Translations under genes and position numbers: made by a program
NCBI GenBank assembly: GCA_001769855.1
Contig: MEPP01000009.1
Span: forward strand, 161,785 to 225,784
Direction: 5' to 3'
Origin: Bdellovibrionales bacterium GWA2_49_15
Lineage (GTDB): Bacteria; Bdellovibrionota; Bacteriovoracia; Bacteriovoracales; Bacteriovoracaceae
DNA length: 64,000 nt
In this document: one piece after another, positions 1 to 7,721 of the stretch
How positions within the stretch are numbered: position 1 is the stretch's first letter
How the letters are laid out: the number at the start of each line of letters is the position of its first letter
The notes under the pieces: model-generated
The model's input: only the letters and a program-made list of their open reading frames with translations
Told to the model about the DNA's origin: nothing
The model's database searches: none

Positions 1-494
1 ATAACAATCCCCAAATTACCATTCCGATTATTGCCGGGGTGGTGCTCATGACCTTCGCTCTCTTTAGGAGCCAGAAAAAAACCAAGGCGGGTGCCCGGGA
101 GTTCCTTGAAAGCAGCGGCTTTGAAGGCAAGCGAGGTGAGCTTTCTTTTTTAACCTTAGTCAAACTGGCACTTATGGAGGACGGTTTGTCGGCCAAGGAA
201 AACCGCTTTCTGGTTGCCTGGGGCAAAAAGCAAGGTCTGAGCGAGGAAACCATGACTCAACTTTTCCATCAGGGAAGAGAAAATATGTCGCCCCTTCCCC
301 TCCAGCTCACTACCGACGATCTCTATCTTCTCACTTCCCTCGCCATGATCGACGGCCACTTGTCCTCCAAGGAACTGAAGCACCTCAATAGTGCCGCCCG
401 CCAACTCAAACTGGGTCCCGAGGATGTGAAAAATATTATTCATCAGGTTAAAAACGGTCAAAGGACGGCCTCTGTCATCAAAAATGCCGCCTGA
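1..494 (+). CDS. TerB-like membrane-anchored protein, 5' end cut by window
   Basis: The frame is open to the first base, so the true start is probably upstream. A GTG at 39 is only an internal candidate. Residues read upstream of it (ITIPIIAGVV) continue into VLMTFALF and make one membrane helix, followed by a basic stretch. The rest is an all-helical domain with two LxxLAxxDG-type repeats (LALMEDGLSAKE, LAMIDGHLSSKE). These resemble the TerB/DjlA-N metal-binding fold, in which acidic residues after the helix bind metal. Likely an inner-membrane protein with a cytoplasmic TerB-like domain. The role is unknown; TerB-fold proteins are linked to tellurite or envelope stress. The next gene is 81 bp downstream on the same strand. 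Confidence 0.6.
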   Translation, partial: NNPQITIPIIAGVVLMTFALFRSQKKTKAGAREFLESSGFEGKRGELSFLTLVKLALMEDGLSAKENRFLVAWGKKQGLSEETMTQLFHQGRENMSPLPLQLTTDDLYLLTSLAMIDGHLSSKELKHLNSAARQLKLGPEDVKNIIHQVKNGQRTASVIKNAA

Positions 495-575
495 ACGCTA
501 AATATTTGTCACCTTTGTATTAAGCAAGTTATCCTTGATGATGATAATCGACTTGATTATTAAGGGGATTCAACC

Positions 576-1892
576 ATGAACACAATCGGTGTAAAAGAAC
601 CTGTAATCCTTCTTCCCAAAGAAGATATTGATCTGAACAAATGGGCGGTGGTGGCCTGCGATCAATATACCGGCCAACCGGAATACTGGCGTGAGGTGGA
701 AAAGTTTGTGGGTGATGCCCCCTCCACCAACAACCTAATTTTTCCCGAAGTCTGGCTCGGACAGGACGATGAAGTTCGAATCGCACGCATACAAAAAAGT
801 ATGCGCGATTATCTTGAGCGAGGACTGTTTAAAGAGCACAAAGGTTTTATTCTGGTTGAGCGCTCCACCGTGACCCCGCATGGCACCAGAACGAGAATGG
901 GCATCATGGTCGCCGCCGATCTGGAACATTATGATTACAATAAAGGCCCGCATAGCCTGACCCGTGCCACCGAGGGAACGATCCTCGATCGCATTCCACC
1001 CAGGGTGCGAATTCGCCAAGGGGCCCCCCTGGAAGTGCCCCACATCATGCTCCTGGTGGATGATCCCGAGCATACGGTGATCAAACCTATTACGGCCGCA
1101 AAAGGACAGCTCAAGGTTCTCTATAATACAGAACTTATGATGAAGGGCGGACACATTTGTGGTTACGCCGTCGATGCCGCCAGAGCGGCCAGGATGCAAG
1201 AGGCCCTTGCAGCACTGGCCAATCCTGAGAGCTTCAGGAAGCGCTACGGACTCACCGCCGACCAACCCGTTCTTCTTTATGCCGTTGGAGATGGTAATCA
1301 TTCACTGGCAACGGCCAAGGCCGTCTGGGAAAACCTGAAGAAAACCTTGCCTCCCGCCCAAATCAGCGAGCACCCTGCCCGTTATGCCCTGGTGGAGCTG
1401 GTCAATGTGCATGATGAGGGTCTGGAGTTTGAACCAATTCACCGCGTGCTCTTCAACGTTCAGGGCGATTTCCTCACGTCCCTTAAAGAGACCTTTAAAG
1501 ATTCAGTGTCCTATATCAACTGCAGTCGTGAACTCATGATGGCCAGGGTGGGTGGAGATACCACGCACAGGATTGGACTTATCACAGCTCAAGGTCATGG
1601 CATTCTGGAGTTCGCCCGCCCCACTAAAAATCTTCCCGTCGCCACGATCCAGGAATTTCTTGACCCCTTTATGAAATCGGGTGGTGCCCATAGTATCGAC
1701 TATGTTCATGGCGATGACGTGGTTTGTGAGCTTGGGGCCCGGGCTTCGAATGTCGGCCTGTACTTACCATCCATGAATAAAGATGACCTATTTAAGACCG
1801 TTCTCCTCGACGGCGTTTTACCCCGCAAAACCTTTTCCATGGGTGAGGCCAATGAGAAACGCTATTATCTTGAGTGCCGCAAGATTCTGTAA
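576..1892 (+). CDS. DUF1015 family protein
   Basis: 438 aa, matching the DUF1015 (COG4198) family in length and layout. The N-terminus carries the typical ACDQYTGQPEYW segment, and the middle has VGDGNHSLATAK, the equivalent of the family DGHH/DGNHS motif. The DUF1015 fold is related to ParB-type CTPases and to archaeal free-serine kinase SerK, so a nucleotide-dependent activity is plausible, but the substrate is not known. Cytoplasmic, with no signal peptide or membrane helix. The start is supported by AAGGGG eight bases before the ATG. It ends convergently with the next gene, 10 bp away. Confidence 0.85.
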   Translation: MNTIGVKEPVILLPKEDIDLNKWAVVACDQYTGQPEYWREVEKFVGDAPSTNNLIFPEVWLGQDDEVRIARIQKSMRDYLERGLFKEHKGFILVERSTVTPHGTRTRMGIMVAADLEHYDYNKGPHSLTRATEGTILDRIPPRVRIRQGAPLEVPHIMLLVDDPEHTVIKPITAAKGQLKVLYNTELMMKGGHICGYAVDAARAARMQEALAALANPESFRKRYGLTADQPVLLYAVGDGNHSLATAKAVWENLKKTLPPAQISEHPARYALVELVNVHDEGLEFEPIHRVLFNVQGDFLTSLKETFKDSVSYINCSRELMMARVGGDTTHRIGLITAQGHGILEFARPTKNLPVATIQEFLDPFMKSGGAHSIDYVHGDDVVCELGARASNVGLYLPSMNKDDLFKTVLLDGVLPRKTFSMGEANEKRYYLECRKIL

Positions 1893-1902
1893 TCACCTTT
1901 TT

Positions 1903-3516
1903 TTAGAACGAGAAGCTCAGCTTGGCTTCGGCAGTCTGATCTTCAATTGTCGTGGGTAACTCATCCTGGCGACGGTAATCGCTCACCGAGAAAGAAAACA
2001 CCACTCCCCTTAATAACCTGATGGCCTTGCTCCACAGTAGCTCATAGGTGTGTTCAACATAATCATAGTAAGCTGCGTCGTTGGTATTTTTGGTAAACAC
2101 CGCCGTTAAAAACAGATCTCCCAGGCGCCCTAGGGCGGCATGATTGGTCAAAGTGGCGGAGAAAGACATGGAAGGATCATAGGGAATTGACTCTTCTTTA
2201 TAGGAGGAGGCCAGAGTAAAACTGGGGGCCAACCATTTTTTTTTAAACAACGGCACATAGTTAAAGGAAGGTCCCACCTTGTAGAGCTGATCCGCATAGA
2301 TATCCCGAGTTTGACTGAGCTGTAGTTTAAACGTCGAGATACCTTTTTTGGTGAGATAGTTGAACTGGGGATTCATCTCAATAATCGTCTGATAGTTTTG
2401 AGTCTCGGCATCTTTAAAAGGCCGGTAAAAGCTTCTGCTGTAGGAAAAGGTGATGCCGGGAACCGTGCTTTCCGAGTGATTCGCCTGCAAAAGAAGATAA
2501 CTTCCCACTGAGGTAAAATCCCGGTTTTTCTGCTCGCGATCGACAGCGGTTAAGTTAATACCGTTAATGATAAAGGTGGTGGACCATTTGGCCCCCATAC
2601 CCGAGTAGTAATAAGCACTGGCACACAAATTTCTGTAGGCCCCCGGCACTTTCCCATACTCCGACTTTAATAGTGGCATACTTTGGCGGTCGGTATTATT
2701 GAGCTGATGAATATTTTGATGATATTGCAGACCGCCGGAAAAGCTGACCGAGAATAGCTCATTGGCCAGGGCCTTGAAGTACATATCCGCGTAGTTTTTC
2801 CAGGACTCGTTGGTACTCATTGAATTATAAAGTGTTTTTAAATATAAAATTCCGGCATCTTGCTGTCCCTGATTGATCAGACTGCTGCCCAGATAGAAAT
2901 CCACGCCCGAGATTAGGTCGTTATCGTCCACTTGCTCTTGACCAATCTTTTCCTTGGCCGCAAGGAATTGATTGACCGCGCTGCCATAGTCCTTTAGTTC
3001 GGTGTCAATAATTCCCAGAAAATACTCAGGATACCCCGGTGAGTAATTGAAGTGCGCACAGACGCTAAAGTAACGACGGGCCAATTCGAAAAGTTCAAAT
3101 TTTTGCTCGTCCTCACCTTTACTGGTTTGCGCGATGGTAAAATACTTTTGAGCAATATTAAAAGAAAGTTCAAGGGCCCGCGAGGAGGCGTCGGGCAATC
3201 TTCGCAGACCTTCTTCGAAATTCTTGTGTCCAACGATGTTGTTGATCTTCTCACCACCGGATTTATTCAAAGCGATTTTCAATGCCTGAAAGGTGGAATC
3301 AAAATTTTTATTCTTGTAAAACCATTCGGCGACAAACAAGTAGGATGGCAGATGGAAATTTTTTGCACCCACAATATTTTTTTTGACCAGATTAAGGGCC
3401 TCTTTCTCTTTGTTATCCACCATCAATAATTCGGCCTTCGCCAGTCTAATTTCCTGATACTCGGATTCCATTGAGGACCGTGCGGGCCCTGGCAGCGTAA
3501 CCAAAAGTGACAACAA
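1903..3516 (-). CDS. Exported TPR-like protein with C-terminal outer-membrane barrel
   Basis: The N-terminal half is helical and repeat-rich (ARRYFSVCAHFNYSPGYPEY, GSSLINQGQQDAG), as in TPR proteins. The C-terminal half alternates polar and aromatic residues and ends in LSFSF, the terminal Phe typical of BAM-assembled barrels. Probably sits in the outer membrane with a periplasmic TPR part. The first usable codon in the standard set is TTG at 3516, which would leave only a short hydrophobic N-terminus. The same frame stays open upstream and reads KIRRC then FHFQTFAIVLLSLLVTLP, a much better signal peptide. An ATT at 3555 or a sequence error could therefore mark the real start. No function recognised. 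Confidence 0.65.
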   Translation of the reverse strand: MLSLLVTLPGPARSSMESEYQEIRLAKAELLMVDNKEKEALNLVKKNIVGAKNFHLPSYLFVAEWFYKNKNFDSTFQALKIALNKSGGEKINNIVGHKNFEEGLRRLPDASSRALELSFNIAQKYFTIAQTSKGEDEQKFELFELARRYFSVCAHFNYSPGYPEYFLGIIDTELKDYGSAVNQFLAAKEKIGQEQVDDNDLISGVDFYLGSSLINQGQQDAGILYLKTLYNSMSTNESWKNYADMYFKALANELFSVSFSGGLQYHQNIHQLNNTDRQSMPLLKSEYGKVPGAYRNLCASAYYYSGMGAKWSTTFIINGINLTAVDREQKNRDFTSVGSYLLLQANHSESTVPGITFSYSRSFYRPFKDAETQNYQTIIEMNPQFNYLTKKGISTFKLQLSQTRDIYADQLYKVGPSFNYVPLFKKKWLAPSFTLASSYKEESIPYDPSMSFSATLTNHAALGRLGDLFLTAVFTKNTNDAAYYDYVEHTYELLWSKAIRLLRGVVFSFSVSDYRRQDELPTTIEDQTAEAKLSFSF

Positions 3517-3621
3517 TACGATTGCAAATGTCTGGAAATGAAAACATCTTCTAATTTTTAAGTTCCCATTGTTTTGAGGAGATGGCCTTCAGTTAAAATA
3601 ATTCTATTTTAAAATCAAAGT

Positions 3622-3637
3622 GTTATCCAGAGATAAC
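3622..3637. promoter_or_regulatory. Perfect palindrome in divergent promoter region
   Basis: GTTATC-CAGA-GATAAC is a perfect 6+6 inverted repeat in the ~250-bp space between the divergent barrel gene and the FecR-domain gene. Its place between two oppositely directed starts suits an operator, but no regulator can be assigned. A related half (CAGATAACTGC) occurs at about 6797, upstream of the transglutaminase-barrel gene. Confidence 0.3.
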
Positions 3638-3767
3638 TGCACCCATTGGCAACTATTATCGAGTTGACCTTTTCTCTCGCAATTAGCTGATTTATGGTAA
3701 TTTTTGATAATTCATTTACAATACACTTACCAAATATTTTTAGCCCTTCAGCATAGGAGCAGGACCG

Positions 3768-4790
3768 ATGAATTTTCAAATCATTTTTCTTCTTTGTTCG
3801 TTGGTGGTCGCCCCTGTCGTCCAGGCAGACCCCAGCATTGGTCGAGTGGTGAAAATTCTAGGCAACGCCAAAAAAGAAAATCCCAACATGGCCGTTAATG
3901 AAAATATCAAAAACGGTGATGACATCTACGTCGGCGACCAGATCATTACCGGCGATAAGGCCTTTGTAAAAATTCTCCTCAGCGATGAAACGCTCTTCCA
4001 ACTCGGACCCAAGACGGAGTTTAAATTTGAAAAATTTAACATGCGAAGCCAGAACGACCGGGATGCCCTTTACCATCTCTCCACAGGCAAATTGCGCAGT
4101 CTTTTTACCCAAAAAAATAAGGACAACTCACTCATCATAAAAACTCCCACGGCCTCCATGGGAATCCGAGGCACTGAAATTCTTTCCGATGTTTTTATGC
4201 GCAACGGCCAGATGAACACCGACATTGCCCTCCTCTCCGGCAAGATGGAAGTATCCATTCCCCAGATAGACAAATCAGTGAAGATGATTGAGCTAATACC
4301 AGGACAAATTCTCGAAACTATCGGTGCGAGAGGACCAAATATCACTGCTGCACCGGGGGCGCTTCCCCAGGGAGTCCAATCAAACATTAAACAGCTCCCT
4401 GTGCAGATGATGAATCAACTAAAACGCCCCGAAAATCAGGGCGGCACGGTTTTTTTGTTTGATACTTACCGAAAAGATTTGAAAAACTCGGGCGAGATCA
4501 AATTCTCCGAGATGACCATCTCCAAAGCTCCGATGGCACCAGTTAAAATAGATGGGAAACCTGGCGAGATGGGAAAACCTGGCTTGCCCCCCAAACCTCT
4601 TATTGATGCTCCAAAAATCGTGAACCCTGCACCAGGGATGGTCAACACTGAGATCAAGCCGCCGAGCGAAGTCGTGAAGTTACCGCCACCACCGATTGCT
4701 CCGCCACCTATCGCGCCGCCACCACCTCCTCCTCCGACAGCCCCACCGGCAACGACAGACTCGGGCGGAACAACCAATACGCTGAAATGA
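3768..4790 (+). CDS. FecR-domain exported protein with Pro-rich tail
   Basis: 340 aa. A signal peptide (NFQIIFLLCSLVVAPVVQA) precedes the mature part. Residues ~45-145 form a FecR domain: GDDIYVGDQIITGDKAFVKI, LGPKTEFKF, and the signature KTPTASMGIRGTE. The last ~60 residues are low-complexity Pro/Ala. Unlike classical FecR it has no membrane helix before the domain and no ECF sigma gene beside it. It therefore belongs to the periplasmic FecR-domain group whose ligand is usually unknown, possibly peptidoglycan or surface binding. The SD is GGAG with a short spacer. Transcribed away from the barrel gene at 1903-3516. Confidence 0.8.
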   Translation: MNFQIIFLLCSLVVAPVVQADPSIGRVVKILGNAKKENPNMAVNENIKNGDDIYVGDQIITGDKAFVKILLSDETLFQLGPKTEFKFEKFNMRSQNDRDALYHLSTGKLRSLFTQKNKDNSLIIKTPTASMGIRGTEILSDVFMRNGQMNTDIALLSGKMEVSIPQIDKSVKMIELIPGQILETIGARGPNITAAPGALPQGVQSNIKQLPVQMMNQLKRPENQGGTVFLFDTYRKDLKNSGEIKFSEMTISKAPMAPVKIDGKPGEMGKPGLPPKPLIDAPKIVNPAPGMVNTEIKPPSEVVKLPPPPIAPPPIAPPPPPPPTAPPATTDSGGTTNTLK

Positions 4791-4805
4791 AGGATTATCC
4801 TGCGA

Positions 4806-6737
4806 CTAAAATCTGACTTCTCCGGTGAGTCCTAGATTCCAGGAATTGTTTTCCAAGGAATGGGAGCCATTGGCGCCAAAACAGGCCAAGGGAGTCACCG
4901 TGCTGCTTCCGCCTGGGCAGAAAAGCAGATTGCCACCAACGGCGCGCTCGGCACCGGGAATGAAAATAGGAGTTTGCTCGCGGTCAAGGGCCCCGCGAAT
5001 AAAGGCGCTGGCCCGAAATGAGGACGTGGCCAGGCCGAGGTCAACTTGGCCGACGCCACCAAGGGGAGTGTGCTGATAGGTCAGACCGGCGATGAGACTC
5101 AGGTCGGGATTAATTTGGTAAGTTCCTGCCAGTCTCGCGGTAATGCGATTGGGAAGCACGCCCAAGGTTTGGGCGAGACCATCCGTCCCGCTGCTTCCAT
5201 CGGTTGAACTCGGAAAGGCGGTTTTAAAGGAAGGAATCAGCTCAATTTCCACGCCCGCATCGAGGCGAAAACGACGGGTCACTTGTAAACCAACATCCAC
5301 TCTCGATCGGCTAATTAAGTTAAAGTCCCCTTCAAAGCGCGAGTCGTCCTCATCCATGGCAGAATACGATTTCATCCAAACCCCACCTTCGAGAACTAAA
5401 TCGGTGCGGGCCTGAAAGGTAAATCCACGCAGCTCAAGTTTGGGCGAGACCACTCCCAGGCCGGTATTAATATAGAGAATGCCAGTGTGCAAAGTTTCCC
5501 GGCCGCTGGCGAGGGCAAAGGTATTATGAGTATAGGCGATGGCGGTAGAAAGATAACTCTGCAAGGTGAAACCGGCACCAAGGCGATTCACACCTTTCAA
5601 GTCGACCGCTACCCCCATAACCGCATCCCCTTGGCCCAGCTCGCCGAAGAAGATGCGAACCGCCGTGCCGCCGGAACTCTGCAACCCGGCCGTTATCGTG
5701 GTGTAGTTGGTGCTTTCAAAAGGGTTGAAGGAAGATCTTCCGGTGGTCACCTCCCTTAAAAATTTACCCAGGGGAGTGTCAACATGGGCCACCATTTTAT
5801 CAATCTCGCCATCGTCAGAGAAGATACGATAGGCCAGACCAAATCCAGGGATACTGGTATTTTGGGCCAAAATATCTCCTGAGCCGGGGGAATTTTGGGC
5901 AATTTCCCCATAGTTAATAACGTTAATTTTGCCCTGGTCTTCAATGATCAAATTGGTATGGTGGAGATTGCTGGCGGTTTGGAAGTTCACCAAATAGGCC
6001 CTGGCATTTGGGCCAACCATTTTCTTGTAGGCCTTAAGCATGGCAAAGTGAATATCACTACACTGCCCTACCGTTCCTGCACCGGCAATAAGATGCCCGT
6101 ACTGCTCAAACCTTGGAATAAATGTTCCGGCATTGGAATCGCCATAAAGTGCATTGAGCTGACTTCCCAGGGAGGCAACATACGCCATGGCGGCCTGAGG
6201 ATTGTGCTGGAGGGCGTTTCCGGAGGCGGTTAAAAGCTCATCGATCTTGGCATTGGTGAGCTGACCAGCGGCATGGAGCCGACGATATTCCGTCATATCA
6301 GCGGCCAGGCGATTCGCCCCACTTGCCTCCGGGGTCACATAGCTCGAACCACCCGAGCCTGAGCGAAGGCCGATTCTCATCAGGAAGACAACTTCCCATT
6401 GGGTCCCACTTCCACTTCCACTTCCTGAGCCGCTTCCGCTTCCACTTCCAGAACTGGCGACCGGAGGTGAATCAGCATGGTCCGGGCAGGTGGCGCAGCC
6501 TGAACCTGATAAGCTTTGTCGATCATGTCTGCTTCGAGCGAGGGTGAATAAGCGCAGGGCCTCAGCATTGGGAATTCTTCGGCTTCCATCGTATTGAAAA
6601 CCAAGACCCGGAATATTTGAAATCTGCCCGTCTAAATTTAAAATGGGTGCGGCAGGATTAGGATTTTGCCCATAGGCAAGACAACTCACGATTAACAGCA
6701 TTACGAAGACCAACAAATGGCCGACATTTTTCAACAT
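4806..6737 (-). CDS. Transglutaminase-like cysteine domain fused to outer-membrane barrel
   Basis: 643 aa from the ATG at 6737, chosen because GGAAGGGG lies seven bases upstream and a signal peptide (MLKNVGHLLVFVMLLIVSC, then LAYG) follows. The open frame extends to 6785 without a good RBS. Residues ~96-111 are an (SG)n spacer. Residues ~130-280 resemble a transglutaminase/papain-fold domain with candidate catalytic Cys (QCSDIHFAML, about 226), His (LHHTNL, about 259) and Asn (VINYGE, about 275). The C-terminal ~340 residues alternate like a beta-barrel and end in GEVRF. Likely an outer-membrane protein exposing or retaining a peptide-bond or amide-acting enzyme. The enzymatic call rests on motif layout only. 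Confidence 0.6.
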   Translation of the reverse strand: MLKNVGHLLVFVMLLIVSCLAYGQNPNPAAPILNLDGQISNIPGLGFQYDGSRRIPNAEALRLFTLARSRHDRQSLSGSGCATCPDHADSPPVASSGSGSGSGSGSGSGSGTQWEVVFLMRIGLRSGSGGSSYVTPEASGANRLAADMTEYRRLHAAGQLTNAKIDELLTASGNALQHNPQAAMAYVASLGSQLNALYGDSNAGTFIPRFEQYGHLIAGAGTVGQCSDIHFAMLKAYKKMVGPNARAYLVNFQTASNLHHTNLIIEDQGKINVINYGEIAQNSPGSGDILAQNTSIPGFGLAYRIFSDDGEIDKMVAHVDTPLGKFLREVTTGRSSFNPFESTNYTTITAGLQSSGGTAVRIFFGELGQGDAVMGVAVDLKGVNRLGAGFTLQSYLSTAIAYTHNTFALASGRETLHTGILYINTGLGVVSPKLELRGFTFQARTDLVLEGGVWMKSYSAMDEDDSRFEGDFNLISRSRVDVGLQVTRRFRLDAGVEIELIPSFKTAFPSSTDGSSGTDGLAQTLGVLPNRITARLAGTYQINPDLSLIAGLTYQHTPLGGVGQVDLGLATSSFRASAFIRGALDREQTPIFIPGAERAVGGNLLFCPGGSSTVTPLACFGANGSHSLENNSWNLGLTGEVRF

Positions 6738-6899
6738 ACAAACCCCTTCCAACAAGAAACCCCGAGGTTTAAAAATGCAATTCATGCGCCAAAAGTGCCG
6801 CAGATAACTGCTTGAATAAACAAGTTTACCATGGGTCTGAGTGTCTCAAAATAAGGCAAATTTAGGCAAAGTGAAGAAAGAGTTGTCGGCCGGGCACGC

Positions 6900-7721
6900 T
6901 CAAAAGACCTCGCGATGAATGGCAATTCCTCCCCGTCCATCGCGCATTATGACGACAAGGACCATGGGAGTGGCAGGAGGATCGGTTTTGTATCTCACTG
7001 ATTCAAGGGAAAGCGCCTTCGGCTTACTGATTTCGCCTTCAGAAACATACCAGGCGACTTCAAAAACCTCACTGCGGGTTTCAAGAACATCGTCAACATT
7101 CTGGTAGCTGTAATCTTCCGCTATGGAAGTGGTCAAAGTTAACTGATCATCTTTGTTTGGCTTGCCACTGGCCACAATCCCGTTGATGAAAAGGTTCGAG
7201 ATCGCGGGGGCAGAATTGAGTGTGCCTCTACTGGTGGCGATAATGCGCTTAAAGGACCTCACGACAACGCCATCAACTGTGAAACTGAAAATAACGATGT
7301 AGCTGACACCATTGTATTGTTCGCGCGCACTTCGACCTAGCAAAATGGTGGCCGGAATCGTCGCCGTATAGGTTGCCGTGGCGTATCCGGTATAAAGATT
7401 TCCCGCTCCCAGGTTGGCATCGTTAACGGTGTCGATAACATAAGCGCCCAGGGCCTTGTTCGGATCGTGATCACAACGGACCTCGGCCCCGAAAGCAATA
7501 CCGGGATCAATACAGGCCTCAAACGTACCGGCAATTGTGCGCCCTCCCCCTTTGGTATCAGAGATGAAAAGTTGCAAAACTGAACTCCCGCCCGGCGCAA
7601 CTTCAGAGTTGCTGGAGGTGATGGCCAGGACTCGAAAGCCATCCAGCGTTTCCACTTTCTTAAAATTATCATTTGAGCATGAAAAGAGTGAGAGCAGTAA
7701 AGGCCAAAACAGAATCTTCAT
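6900..7721 (-). CDS. Lipoprotein, last gene of TonB operon
   Basis: 273 aa. The N-terminus MKILFWPLLLSLFSCSND is a lipoprotein signal with lipobox LFSC. The remainder looks like extracellular beta-sandwich repeats and has no named domain that I recognise. Its ATG overlaps the stop of the TonB-dependent receptor by one base (TAATG), so translation is coupled to it. This suggests a surface or periplasmic partner of the receptor, such as a substrate-binding lipoprotein, though that is inferred from context only. Confidence 0.7.
   Translation of the reverse strand: MKILFWPLLLSLFSCSNDNFKKVETLDGFRVLAITSSNSEVAPGGSSVLQLFISDTKGGGRTIAGTFEACIDPGIAFGAEVRCDHDPNKALGAYVIDTVNDANLGAGNLYTGYATATYTATIPATILLGRSAREQYNGVSYIVIFSFTVDGVVVRSFKRIIATSRGTLNSAPAISNLFINGIVASGKPNKDDQLTLTTSIAEDYSYQNVDDVLETRSEVFEVAWYVSEGEISKPKALSLESVRYKTDPPATPMVLVVIMRDGRGGIAIHREVF

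Noticed and set aside
4466..4777. Gly-rich ORF antisense to the FecR gene
   Set aside because: It is the mirror of the Pro-rich tail of the real gene.
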